NCBI GenBank assembly: GCA_949825045.1
Contig: OX463815.1
Location: 33,595,356 to 33,659,355, forward strand
Reading direction: 5' to 3'
DNA: 64,000 bases
Origin: Argyresthia goedartella
Lineage: Eukaryota > Arthropoda > Insecta > Lepidoptera > Argyresthiidae
A program made the position numbers and the translations under genes. Below the pieces are notes generated by a model. The model was not told the DNA's origin and searched no databases. It saw only the letters and a list, made by a program, of their open reading frames with translations. This document shows, piece after piece, positions 1-8,882 of this stretch; position 1 is the stretch's first letter; each line of letters opens with the position of its first letter.

Positions 1-2
1 AT

Positions 3-548
3 TTAGAAAACCGACATAAAGCTGATTTGGATTTACTGAATATGACAAAACAGAGACTACGATCAAAAGACGCTAAGCGTGGTGAAAAGATAGCTTCTTG
101 GTTGGTTAATAAAGTCATGAAGACAAAACTTAAAACCGGGTCTGGGGTACGACGTTTTAAAGATATGGTATCTAAAATAAAAGGTCATCTTCAGAAATTA
201 AAACCAAAAAATAGTAATAGTGCTATTAAAGTTGCTTATGCGGTCGCCAAAAAGTTAATTGATGTAGATACCAAACACAACATAAGGATACCACGAATTA
301 TTCCTCTCCCTAAAAGCGGAGGATTTCTTCCTTTAATACCTATCTTTGCTGGGTTGTCTGCTTTAGGAAGTCTTGCTGGAGGGGCAGCTGGAATAGCAAA
401 AAGTGTTAATGATTATAAAGCTGCTCAAGAAAGTTTGCGAGAATCAAAACGTCACAATCAAAAGATGGAATCAATTTCAGTGGGTCGAGGCTTATACATC
501 AAACCTTACAAAAAAGGTAGTGGCTTGTTTATTAAATCAAAAAACTAA
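3..548 (+). CDS. Polinton/adintovirus core or pVI/pX-like protein (5' partial)
   Basis: The frame is open from the window edge, so the N-terminus probably lies outside; the first ATG inside is at 42. The protein is basic, with many Lys and Arg, and has a glycine/alanine-rich hydrophobic stretch (GLSALGSLAGGAAGIA, encoded near 349-400). It ends in a Gly/Lys-rich tail with GRGLYIKPYKKGSG. This combination resembles the adenovirus pX/pVI-like virion proteins described in Polintons and adintoviruses, which bind DNA or disrupt membranes during entry. The role is inferred from composition and from position just before the protease and capsid genes. It overlaps the open protease frame by a few bases. 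Confidence 0.6.
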   Translation, partial: LENRHKADLDLLNMTKQRLRSKDAKRGEKIASWLVNKVMKTKLKTGSGVRRFKDMVSKIKGHLQKLKPKNSNSAIKVAYAVAKKLIDVDTKHNIRIPRIIPLPKSGGFLPLIPIFAGLSALGSLAGGAAGIAKSVNDYKAAQESLRESKRHNQKMESISVGRGLYIKPYKKGSGLFIKSKN

Positions 549-631
549 TAAACAGGCTGCCTAAGCGTGCTCTGACCAATTTAGATATCATCGAATATGC
601 TAGAGAAATACCATATTTTCGTGGAGTTTAC

Positions 632-922
632 ATGAAAGATGCTTTACCACGAAAACCAAGAAGTATAGAATGTGGTATTATAAATTTAGACGATTCGCAC
701 AATGCCGGAACACACTGGGTAGCCTACATAAAACTGAAAGACTATTATGAATATTTTGACAGCTTTGGAAACTTGAAGCCGCCGGTAGAAGTTGTGAAAT
801 ATCTCAATACTCCTAATTTGTATTACAATTATACTCGATATCAGACTTATGAAAGTGTGAACTGTGGACATTTATGTTTAAAGTACTTGCAAGATTTTTG
901 GAATAAACATATAAAGTATTGA
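632..922 (+). CDS. adenain-like cysteine protease (maturation protease of a Polinton)
   Basis: The 96-residue ORF from the first ATG keeps a full adenain/Ulp1-type (C5/C48-like) catalytic set: His28 in THWVAY, Asp43 in YFDSFG, an oxyanion-type Gln71, and Cys78 in NCGHLC. This family processes virion proteins in adenoviruses and Polintons. The same frame is open upstream to 536 and encodes plausible N-terminal residues (NRLPKRALTNLDIIEYAR, from 551) with no ATG, so the true start may be upstream and non-AUG, or the original start may be lost. It follows the core-like gene and precedes the capsid genes on the same strand. Confidence 0.82.
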   Translation: MKDALPRKPRSIECGIINLDDSHNAGTHWVAYIKLKDYYEYFDSFGNLKPPVEVVKYLNTPNLYYNYTRYQTYESVNCGHLCLKYLQDFWNKHIKY

Positions 923-951
923 TGTTAGCGTTTATTTTCACCATTGTTAAA

Positions 952-1623
952 ATGTCATTCACCCTATCAATAACAGGCAATACGTCGCTTTTAATTACGA
1001 ATTATTCTCCTACATTACAACTAGAGGGAGAATATGAGTGCGCTCTGCTATACCTATCTACCTTTAATTCAATTCCAAACGTTGATAGTACAAATAACAA
1101 GTTTTATTACGGTGAAAATGATGTTATTGAAATTCCTGAAGGAACATACGAATTGCAAGATATAAACGACTACCTGAAAGGAAAATTGCAAGACATCAAC
1201 TTTAATTTATCATGCAACAATAATACATTGAAAACGTACATTATCAGCAACAAAGCTATTCATTTTGAGAAAGAAAATAGTCTAGGAAATTTGTTAGGAT
1301 TTGGTAATCAACCGCTTGAAGCTAATATATTACACGAATCACAATATCCTGTTAATATGCTTTCAACAACTGTGGTGAGAATAGAATGTGATATAGTGAG
1401 TGGATCATATATAAATGGCATATCAAGTCACATTATACATGAGTTTGCTCCTAACGTTCCACCAGGTTATAGGTTAATAGAAATACCAAAGAACGTTATT
1501 TATTTTCCCGTAAACCAAAATAACATAAGCACCATAACTGTAAGGATATTGGACATTAAGAATAATTTAATTAATTTACGTGGTGAAGAAGTTCAACTGT
1601 ATTTACACCTTAAGAAAAAATGA
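952..1623 (+). CDS. Polinton minor capsid (penton-like) protein, candidate
   Basis: The protein has about 223 residues if it starts at the second ATG (MSFTLSITGN), chosen because the 11 extra residues from the ATG at 919 are hydrophobic and overlap the protease end. It is predicted to be beta-rich, with repeated short hydrophobic strands, no signal peptide and no membrane anchor. It sits between the protease and the large capsid-like gene, where Polintons and adintoviruses carry the penton/minor capsid gene. I recognise the type from insect Polinton-like loci, but no single catalytic or diagnostic motif is visible, so the assignment rests mainly on context. Confidence 0.55.
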   Translation: MSFTLSITGNTSLLITNYSPTLQLEGEYECALLYLSTFNSIPNVDSTNNKFYYGENDVIEIPEGTYELQDINDYLKGKLQDINFNLSCNNNTLKTYIISNKAIHFEKENSLGNLLGFGNQPLEANILHESQYPVNMLSTTVVRIECDIVSGSYINGISSHIIHEFAPNVPPGYRLIEIPKNVIYFPVNQNNISTITVRILDIKNNLINLRGEEVQLYLHLKKK

Positions 1624-1759
1624 TTGATTTTAATAAAAACTTATCACGACTACCAAAAACGATTAGTCACACTTCAATCTCTCACAAGGAAAGGACTTGG
1701 AAGAAGAAGAAACTAACTGCAAAAAATATAAAATTCCTTAAACAAATTAGACTTTTATC

Positions 1760-2977
1760 ATGAGTAACATTCTAGATATTTTGAGTGCGCCTGTCTATGA
1801 TAATAGCATTGATGGTATTGAGATTCATTCGTATAAACCTTATGTCACTACATTCAATCGTAATGATGAAATTCGTATACCGATTAATCAACAAGATCTG
1901 TACATACTCCCATCGGCAAGCACGTTATATTTGGAAGGTGTCGTCAATGTTTCGAAGAACGCTGCAAAGGAAACGGTTGCTAGTGTGCAGTTTACAAATA
2001 ATCCGCTGTTATACTTTTTTCAAGATATTCGTTATGAATTGAATGGAGTTGAAGTAGATAAGGTTAAAAACGCTGGAATTACTACTACAATGAAGTCACT
2101 GTTGTCTATGAATGATAGTGAGTCAAAGATGTCTAAAGCGTGGGGTTGGGATATCAATGGCACGAAAAACGTGCAATCAGGAAAATTTTCAGCGTCGATA
2201 CCTCTGTGTAACATCCTAGGATTTGCAGAAGATTATAAGAAAGTTATAATCAACTGCAAACATGAACTTGTTCTTCTTCGCAGTAACACAAACCTGAATG
2301 CTCTAAAATTAAATACCGGTGAAGTCGTAGAAGACGTAAAAATTCATAAAATTATATGGCGAGTTCCACATGTAAAAGTGAGTGACGCGGAAAGAATCAA
2401 TCTTCTACGATTGTTGGAAAAGGATAGATCTATCCAAGTACCATTTAGAAATTGGGATTTGTATGAATATCCCTTGCTGCCAAGAACTACAAAGCATACA
2501 TGGTCAATCAAAACATCTTCCCAGATTGAAAAACCACGATATGTTATACTAGGGTTGCAGACCAATCGCAAAAACGACGCTCACAAAGACATGTCACAAT
2601 TCGATCATTGTAATTTGCGTGATGTAAAAGTATATCTAAACTCAACCTACTTTCCGTACGACAATATGAACGTAAGTTTTACTAACGACAATATTGCTAT
2701 ATTATACGAGCAATACGTTAGATTTCAGCAGTCTTATTACGGCAGAAGAACTGAGCCATTGTTGAGTGCAAAAGAGTTCAAAGAGTTGGCTCCTCTTTTT
2801 GTTATAGACTGTTCAAGACAAAGCGATAATCTGAAATCTGGACCGGTGGTTAATGTACGCCTAGAGCTCGAGAGTGAAGTAGAAATACCTGATCAAACGT
2901 CGGCGTATTGTCTTATTCTGAATGAATGTTTAATTGAATATAAACCATTAAGTAATATTGTAAGAAAATTATCATGA
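1760..2977 (+). CDS. Polinton major capsid protein (double jelly-roll type), candidate
   Basis: The protein has 405 residues with no interruptions. The N-terminal half carries segments such as FFQDIRYELNGVEVDKVKN, which match the style of capsid-like proteins in insect Polinton/adintovirus loci. The second half has long alternating strand and loop segments ending in an acidic region (LELESEVEIP). Double jelly-roll capsid proteins of this lineage form pseudo-hexameric shell units. The stop overlaps the next ATG (ATGA), suggesting coupled or compact polycistronic organisation. The intact frame points to a fairly recent or constrained insertion. Confidence 0.65.
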   Translation: MSNILDILSAPVYDNSIDGIEIHSYKPYVTTFNRNDEIRIPINQQDLYILPSASTLYLEGVVNVSKNAAKETVASVQFTNNPLLYFFQDIRYELNGVEVDKVKNAGITTTMKSLLSMNDSESKMSKAWGWDINGTKNVQSGKFSASIPLCNILGFAEDYKKVIINCKHELVLLRSNTNLNALKLNTGEVVEDVKIHKIIWRVPHVKVSDAERINLLRLLEKDRSIQVPFRNWDLYEYPLLPRTTKHTWSIKTSSQIEKPRYVILGLQTNRKNDAHKDMSQFDHCNLRDVKVYLNSTYFPYDNMNVSFTNDNIAILYEQYVRFQQSYYGRRTEPLLSAKEFKELAPLFVIDCSRQSDNLKSGPVVNVRLELESEVEIPDQTSAYCLILNECLIEYKPLSNIVRKLS

Positions 2978-3462
2978 ATACAAAAACTTTATTTGTAGAC
3001 GTACAAGGTTTTAAAAATGCTGAGAATGATTTCATTGTTAAAGAACTTGCGTTGGCTACAGCCGAATACACTCAAGTATTTCTCATCAAGCCTCCGTATC
3101 CTTATCGATATTTATCAGAAGTGGAAAAGAAACGTGTACAATGGATTGAAAACAATCTCGGGTACAGATGGGGTGAGGGACACGTTGATTTTCTGCAGTT
3201 CAAAAGTATTATCAAACCATATCTAGAGAACAAACTTTTAATAGTTAAAGGTTTAGAAAAGGTAAAATGGTTGAAAGAATTGTGTGAGAACTGTGCAATA
3301 ATAAACATAGAAGAAAAAGGATGTCCAAATTTAAAACAGTTGTTTGAGATGTTTAAATCACATCTCAATGATTTCAGTTGTATAACTCACAAATCCAATT
3401 GTGCTCTAAGAAACGTATTATGTATTAAAAAATGGTTTAAAGATAAACAAATAACTATGTAA
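2974..3462 (+). CDS. Polinton-associated protein of unknown function, 162 aa
   Basis: The start codon overlaps the capsid stop by four bases. The N-terminus (TLFVDVQGFKNAENDFIVKE) and a Cys/His-containing C-terminus are visible, including CITHKSNCALRN followed by an aromatic motif (KKWF). Proteins of this layout recur next to viral-type capsid and polymerase genes in arthropod genomes. The N-terminal hydrophobic strand plus Asp could be a degenerate RNase H-like/exonuclease fold, but I see no complete catalytic set. Function unknown. Confidence 0.55.
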   Translation: MNTKTLFVDVQGFKNAENDFIVKELALATAEYTQVFLIKPPYPYRYLSEVEKKRVQWIENNLGYRWGEGHVDFLQFKSIIKPYLENKLLIVKGLEKVKWLKELCENCAIINIEEKGCPNLKQLFEMFKSHLNDFSCITHKSNCALRNVLCIKKWFKDKQITM

Positions 3463-3644
3463 TTATTTTACTTTTGTTTTATGAGTGTATGTGTTATCGA
3501 TTAGTTTAAAAAATGATTAATAATAAATGTTTGTTTACCTAAATTATTGATTTTATTTCAGCATCCCTTTAAACTACACAAGGGTTAAAGACTTAAAGTA
3601 CATAAATAAAACATCAAAATAAATTAATAGTGAATTTTATTTAT
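3463..3644. other. convergent intergenic spacer inside the Polinton
   Basis: This is an AT-rich spacer between the rightward capsid-side genes and the leftward gene at 3645-4103. Both transcription units end here. No ORF or clear structured element was seen. Confidence 0.5.
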
Positions 3645-4103
3645 TTAAATAGAATCATTGCATATTTTTTTACAAATTTTATTCACTAAATTCTCTGACA
3701 AGTCCATTATTTCATCTACTACTTCCGATTGTACGTACTGTACGCTTACAACACTATCATCTGTACAAGTCTGAGGTCCATTTAAGTCGTAAATTTCTAT
3801 CTTAATCAAACGAAGAGGTCTTTTCGGGGCCTTTGTTATTACGTATGATGACAACACTGTCGGATTTAATTTATTTCTGTCCAATCTCATCTTTTTCTTC
3901 TTTTTCTTTTCTTTGGTGTCTTGACTGGGTGTAGAATCTTGCAGAACGTCGTCATAATTTTGAGGCTGAGCGTGTTGGAACCACAAGTCAGAGGGATCCA
4001 TTGACTGTAAAACAAAAAACATGATGTAGTTTACTGCGAAAATAAACTTTATAATAATCATCCAAAAATAAACAGTATGTTTTACCTCGTTTAATATAGA
4101 CAT
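3645..4103 (-). CDS. small Polinton gene with probable 81-nt in-frame intron
   Basis: Unspliced, the frame gives 152 residues. Residues 7-33 are strongly hydrophobic and are bounded by splice-like sites: donor GAG|GTAAAA ending the first exon at 4086 and acceptor TTTTACAG before 4004. The 81-nt segment is a multiple of three, so both forms stay open. Spliced, the product is about 125 residues, beginning MSILNE and joining SMDPSDLW, with a Lys-rich patch (KEKKKKKKMRLDRNK) and an acidic C-terminal half. Unspliced, it would have one transmembrane segment. No family is recognised. It lies between the capsid module and the polymerase. Confidence 0.5.
   Translation of the reverse strand: MSILNEVKHTVYFWMIIIKFIFAVNYIMFFVLQSMDPSDLWFQHAQPQNYDDVLQDSTPSQDTKEKKKKKKMRLDRNKLNPTVLSSYVITKAPKRPLRLIKIEIYDLNGPQTCTDDSVVSVQYVQSEVVDEIMDLSENLVNKICKKICNDSI
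4005..4085 (-). other. probable spliceosomal intron within the small Polinton gene
   Basis: Reading on the minus strand, the segment begins GTAAAACATA and ends TTTGTTTTACAG. It is AT-rich with a T-rich tail. Its length of 81 nt is typical of a short insect intron and leaves the frame unchanged. Confidence 0.5.
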
Positions 4104-4492
4104 AATCTTGGAGTAATGAACCGCGTCCTCTTCTTAAGCTACCTTCTTTAGAAATGGTCATTATCACGTTGTAATAAAACAAATCACCTAATCTTGCATT
4201 TCTTAATAAAATTTTGCTTACGTTAATATGCACATATTGTTATATTTTTCAAATTGAGTTCATTGAACGCAACACGTGCAATATTCACGTTGCGATTAGT
4301 CATCATAATCATTTCAACGTTATCGCTTTCAAGCGATATGTTCCATCTTTTAGAAAACCATTCTAAAGTACCTAACCTCTACATACAAGTCCACTCCGGC
4401 TGATATCTGACATTAAGTAGGGTATGTTGTAACATTAAGCTTAAAAAGAAACACGAAACATAATCCGAGAACACATTTTTTATTTTAATATA

Positions 4493-4640
4493 ACAATATT
4501 CACTTAAAAGCTATAGTTTAGAGTCTATGTTGATTCATATTTTATTTTTAAAACAATATTCACTAAGCACGATATTTTATTTTTAAAACAATATTCACTT
4601 ACAAGCTATAGTTTAGAGACAAGTTATATTCATACATATA
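4493..4640. repeat. short direct repeats after the polymerase stop
   Basis: A module containing 'aacaatattcactt', 'agctatagtttagag' and 'atattttatttttaaaac' recurs two to three times between 4493 and 4640. It sits just downstream of the polymerase stop on the minus strand. It may be a 3'-UTR or simple tandem duplication; no function is assigned. Confidence 0.7.
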
Positions 4641-4644
4641 CAGC

Positions 4645-7600
4645 TCAAAATGCTGATTCATGACCCCATGAAAGAGTTGATATTTTATTTTTTAGAATGA
4701 TGCGCTTATCATCATTACTTGAGAGAGCTATTTTATTAAGCGACTGTGTAAAAATTTCATGTTTTAATGACCTGAATACCATATTTTTTTTCCTAACTAA
4801 ATTATTATCTAATAAAACACCTTTATAGTCCTTAAAACTCAATGTTTTCACAACAGATTTTTTGGTTCCTTTAGCTTTTTTTAATTCAGTATCTTCAGTT
4901 TTTATGGAATAAAGTTTAGACCGTAGGCCTACAAATTCGACTATAAGCTGACCTCCTAGCTCATCTTTAAATAACCCAGGCACTTTTTTATTATGCCTCC
5001 TTATACCATACATATTATTACACGCGTAGTTGCTAGTGTCGAAGTATTGAGGGAAATGGTATTTTATGTCTTTGTAGACATCTTTCGTTGTTATGGAATA
5101 CAGAAAACTGTCAGTATCTGTGTAACACATTTTTATATTAGGGCCATAAAAAGGTTTCATAACAGAATAGTGAAAGTCGTACATATGACTCTTAGATATT
5201 TCCAAAACAGAAAAACCAATGTAAATTGGTTTATCGAGAGTAATTTTTTCAGGATTCATCTGGACCGCTACAAAATTTTCAGTAAAAATAGTTGAGCTAT
5301 GGTAATTAGGTCGAGCTATTAGTTGCTCTGCGCCTAAATGTTTTTTCGTTTTGTTATGTTTATCAGACCACTGATTTACTAATTTAACATTTAACCTTTT
5401 TTCCGTATCCTCAAGGGTTTTACCAAAAATGCTATTGTTTAATAATTTAAAAAAGTCTTGTTCAAATTGAGATTTAGCTTTTTGCCTCAATTCCGTATTT
5501 AAATCAATATATTGTTTCAAATATGGACCTTGTTTAAATTTAATAACTCTGTGTATGCTTTTTAATTTAAGTCCATGTTTCAGACACGTTTTCAAATGAA
5601 TATAGTGCATAACATAATTATATTTGTCATACAAATTCGGTATCAGTTTACTCGTTTTAGATCCAGGCGGTACAAATTTTTGTGGGCAGAAAGGTAAATC
5701 GTTATGATGATCATGTAGAGATTCAGGATATTCTAGATCGACATCAAAAATGTAACCTACATCTGAATTGTCTTGTAAACAGAGAATGTCAGAAACTTGA
5801 AACACAGGATTTTCGATCAATTCGAAATCAGAGTGTGGTAAATAACTACACATAGCAAATCCGTACAAATTATTACAATCTATATACAATAAGTAATTAT
5901 CAGGATTCGAGGGGTTGTAGTTCGAGAGGTACTTATTATTAGCACTGGCATAGCGAGTAGAACATAAACAAACACCTCCACGAATACCTTTTTGTATCAT
6001 TCTGATAATTTCCAGATCATCTATTAATTCTAATTTTACTTCTGTTTTTAACAGCATTGCATCGAAGCTTAAGCTGGGAGCCGTTATGTAAAAGGCTGGG
6101 TCTAACCTATAATTAGTTTTACACGTCTTTCTAAAACTCTCAAAAATATCCGTCAACAGCATTACATCTGATTTTAAGTATAGATCGGTATATTGACCAA
6201 GGTTTGACAAATGGAATAAGCGCCACACACACTGTGCGTGAGCATAATCTGACTCTGAAATAACCTCATCAGTTAAACTGCTGTAGAAACACTCACGCGG
6301 AGGTAATTTATTTTCATCATAACGTTTCCATTTATTCATGTACTCGTAAGGATAAATACCTTTACGTCTCAATAAGTCGAATTGCTGTTTATCGGGGTAG
6401 CAACGAGAGAGGTGGATAAAATCTTCGATTACTAAATTTTCTGCAACTTTTTCTAAACTAGTACCTAAAAATGCGAATGAGTCAACAAAACGAACAGCCA
6501 TATAGTCATTATTGTTAACAGGAAAGAACTTTGTAAAAGACACATAATTTTCTTTTGTTCTTGCGATAACATTTATGTTTCCGTGCATTTCACCTAGCTC
6601 TCGTATAAACAAATGACAGTCATAGCCTGACAGGTTGTGGAAAAAAATTGGGACGAAAGATTTAGGGAGCTTAAATCGAAGGTTACAATAATCATGAGCT
6701 GCCCCGCGGTAGCGTCCAGTCAAATGACAATGATCTTTAACCTTTCCTTCAAACATTAACTTATTACAGAGGTAACAATTTTTCGACTCTAAAAAGTTTT
6801 TCAGCTCATTTTCATTAAGGGGTAACATGTCGATAGGATCGTTTAGTATTTTACTTATCGTTTCAACGTCTTCGCCTAATATTTTTAAAAACTGTTGAAT
6901 ACAGTCCGGACCTCGGTATGATTGATATCGATTTAAAGACGCATCGTAGGAGCAAACAATATAATATCCGAACGCTACTGGAACGTGTTTTTGAATCGAC
7001 TCCGTAAAATTCGAGTTTTTCTCCGAACAGGGTTGTAACATAGACTCAAAATCTGCGTAAATGACAAATGGCATATCATGCATGCGTTCGAAATGTTTGA
7101 ACTGTATCAATGTCCCTTTATCAGGCAATGACGTTTTAACACCACTGCACACATGCTCATTACGCTTTTTATCATTAGAAAAAAATAACAAGCAATCATC
7201 ACAAAAAAATATTCTACCATCATGTTTAGTTATCTGAGACCTTACAAGCCTACTCAAATCCTTAATAAGACAATAATGTGTTAGCGCACCCGATTCCAAA
7301 AACAATAAATTTATACGATGCTTCCGCCCCTTGTGAACAGATTTGTATAAAGGTCCTACAACAACAGACTTTTCACTGAGACCATAAATATTAATACTTA
7401 TGTTATCGTTATTCTTTTCAAAAATCTTTACATCCCTGAAACCTGCTGGAAACTTCATGTTTTTTGTGTTAAGCACAGTATCGAAATGAGGATATGAACT
7501 CGTTCGGTGTGAATTTTGTTGTGCAGGAAATAAAGCGGCCATTATGCACCATAGAAACCAGAAATTATCTGAGTTCTGAATATTGACACACGCTCGTTTT

Positions 7601-8205
7601 AATTTAATAGGTCTAGGAAGATCGATAAACCTTGAACCTCTTAGTGGATTATATTTGTTGATATTGACTTCCAGATACGAATTTGCTACAAAACTCCAAC
7701 CACTGTCTCTCTCCTGAAATTCATCGATTTTTGCAACAATCAAATTTACAGCGTTTTTGTAAATATCTTCAAAATCATAATGTTTGTGAATCACTTTATT
7801 GGGCGTGGCGAACGATTTAATCTCCCGTTCATCATTCTTAGGTAAGGAGAACTCAGCATACAGTTCAAAATTTACCTTAACGCTGTTAAAGGAGCCGATC
7901 CGCGCCTCTATCAGCTCACGTACGCGTGACCGCAGCGAGCGCAGATAGATGTTCGGAGGGCAAGCATTAGAGCCCGCGCCGCCCGCCGCCGCCCCCGAGT
8001 CCACGTTGCTTAGTCTGTACGTTGCGATTCGACTGCGGAAAGCACTGGATATCTTCTCAAGACCCTCACCCTTAATAACAGCATTATTATTTTTGTGTAC
8101 AGTGCTGCGCAAATGAGCTGACAAACTTTTACTTTTTACAGAGACATCACAGGATGTACAATATACTAATCTATTATTAGACATCTTAATTATATGTAAG
8201 GACAA
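4645..8205 (-). CDS. protein-primed family B DNA polymerase (Polinton pol)
   Basis: This is an intact 1186-residue ORF. A C2H2-type finger (YCTSC...HLRSTVH) is near the N-terminus. The exonuclease motif YADFES is near residue 381 and HNLSGYDCHLF near 525. Between them lies a Cys/His segment, DHCHLTGRYRGAAHDYCN, near 495, like that of endonuclease VII/HNH proteins. Palm motifs follow: YIDCNNLYGFAM near 775, NNSIFGKT near 925 and YTDTDSF near 1028. These are diagnostic of protein-primed PolB of Polintons/adintoviruses, which replicates the element from a terminal protein. The gene points toward the capsid genes, a common layout. A GC-rich low-complexity tract at 7905-7990 encodes Ala/Gly repeats. 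No frameshift or stop was found, so it may still encode active enzyme. Confidence 0.93.
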   Translation of the reverse strand: MSLHIIKMSNNRLVYCTSCDVSVKSKSLSAHLRSTVHKNNNAVIKGEGLEKISSAFRSRIATYRLSNVDSGAAAGGAGSNACPPNIYLRSLRSRVRELIEARIGSFNSVKVNFELYAEFSLPKNDEREIKSFATPNKVIHKHYDFEDIYKNAVNLIVAKIDEFQERDSGWSFVANSYLEVNINKYNPLRGSRFIDLPRPIKLKRACVNIQNSDNFWFLWCIMAALFPAQQNSHRTSSYPHFDTVLNTKNMKFPAGFRDVKIFEKNNDNISINIYGLSEKSVVVGPLYKSVHKGRKHRINLLFLESGALTHYCLIKDLSRLVRSQITKHDGRIFFCDDCLLFFSNDKKRNEHVCSGVKTSLPDKGTLIQFKHFERMHDMPFVIYADFESMLQPCSEKNSNFTESIQKHVPVAFGYYIVCSYDASLNRYQSYRGPDCIQQFLKILGEDVETISKILNDPIDMLPLNENELKNFLESKNCYLCNKLMFEGKVKDHCHLTGRYRGAAHDYCNLRFKLPKSFVPIFFHNLSGYDCHLFIRELGEMHGNINVIARTKENYVSFTKFFPVNNNDYMAVRFVDSFAFLGTSLEKVAENLVIEDFIHLSRCYPDKQQFDLLRRKGIYPYEYMNKWKRYDENKLPPRECFYSSLTDEVISESDYAHAQCVWRLFHLSNLGQYTDLYLKSDVMLLTDIFESFRKTCKTNYRLDPAFYITAPSLSFDAMLLKTEVKLELIDDLEIIRMIQKGIRGGVCLCSTRYASANNKYLSNYNPSNPDNYLLYIDCNNLYGFAMCSYLPHSDFELIENPVFQVSDILCLQDNSDVGYIFDVDLEYPESLHDHHNDLPFCPQKFVPPGSKTSKLIPNLYDKYNYVMHYIHLKTCLKHGLKLKSIHRVIKFKQGPYLKQYIDLNTELRQKAKSQFEQDFFKLLNNSIFGKTLEDTEKRLNVKLVNQWSDKHNKTKKHLGAEQLIARPNYHSSTIFTENFVAVQMNPEKITLDKPIYIGFSVLEISKSHMYDFHYSVMKPFYGPNIKMCYTDTDSFLYSITTKDVYKDIKYHFPQYFDTSNYACNNMYGIRRHNKKVPGLFKDELGGQLIVEFVGLRSKLYSIKTEDTELKKAKGTKKSVVKTLSFKDYKGVLLDNNLVRKKNMVFRSLKHEIFTQSLNKIALSSNDDKRIILKNKISTLSWGHESAF

Positions 8206-8453
8206 AACCTAAGAAATGATAAATAAAACCTATCTAAAGTCTCCACAATATAAAAGGGTCGGTAGCCCAAACTAAATTTAACCTTATTACGTCAGTGACA
8301 CGGACGCTGTCACCGAGCCTTTTATTTTGTGAAGACTGTACCTAAGTTACACCTAATTTTTACTACCTACCTACCTTTCGTGGGGCCTACAATAAAGGAT
8401 GCCTGCCTACCTAATAAATTATAAAGTAAACATAGTAAACTTATTAAATAAAT
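8206..8453. other. Polinton right boundary zone (termini not resolved)
   Basis: This spacer separates the 5' end of the polymerase from the 3' end of a host gene. The element's right terminal inverted repeat, if retained, must lie here. It contains a small inverted repeat, gtgaca/tgtcac, around 8295-8314, and a 'tacctacctacc' run. The matching left end is outside the window, so the boundary cannot be fixed. Confidence 0.4.
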
Positions 8454-8459
8454 TTTATT
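8454..8459 (-). terminator. AATAAA polyadenylation signal, host gene
   Basis: On the minus strand AATAAA occurs about 12 nt after the TAG stop at 8471-8473. Confidence 0.45.
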
Positions 8460-8470
8460 AACCAATAAAT

Positions 8471-8882
8471 CTAATCTAAGTTTTTCTTATCACCGAAGAA
8501 AAATCCCTCTTCAGTAAAAGACGTCTTGCAGAGTTTTAAGAGCTCTCGCAGGAGTCCCAGTTGTGGTGAATTGAAGTCAGCTTGATACTTCAATGCCAGC
8601 ACCGCCTTCTCGTAGCGTTTGCGAGGTTCCACGTCTTTGATATCCGCCACCTGGTAGAGTTTCAGGTCCAAGTAGAGGTCACCCTCCAGTTTAATACTTC
8701 GCCGCACGACGCCGTCGGCAACCCGCTTCGAGTATGAAGACCTCAGCTCTGGTTTCTTACAGATCACCTCGTCCTCGCTTTCGGAATCCAAAGCGCGCCA
8801 ACTCTCTTCAGGCTTCTTAGTAACAACGCTCTGCTGCACCTTGCGTTTGGCTGGAGGCTTCAGGTCCTTTTGCGGTTTGCGT
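8471..8882 (-). CDS. host gene last exon
   Basis: This 412-nt exon follows acceptor TGTTTCACAG. It begins RRKPQKDLKPPAKRK, has an acidic site (LDSESEDEV), then a folded-looking C-terminus, with stop at 8471-8473. Confidence 0.75.

Noticed and set aside
7905..7990. GC-rich tract in the polymerase as a possible foreign insertion
   Set aside because: It stays in frame and encodes a short Ala/Gly linker between the finger and the next domain; low complexity explains it.
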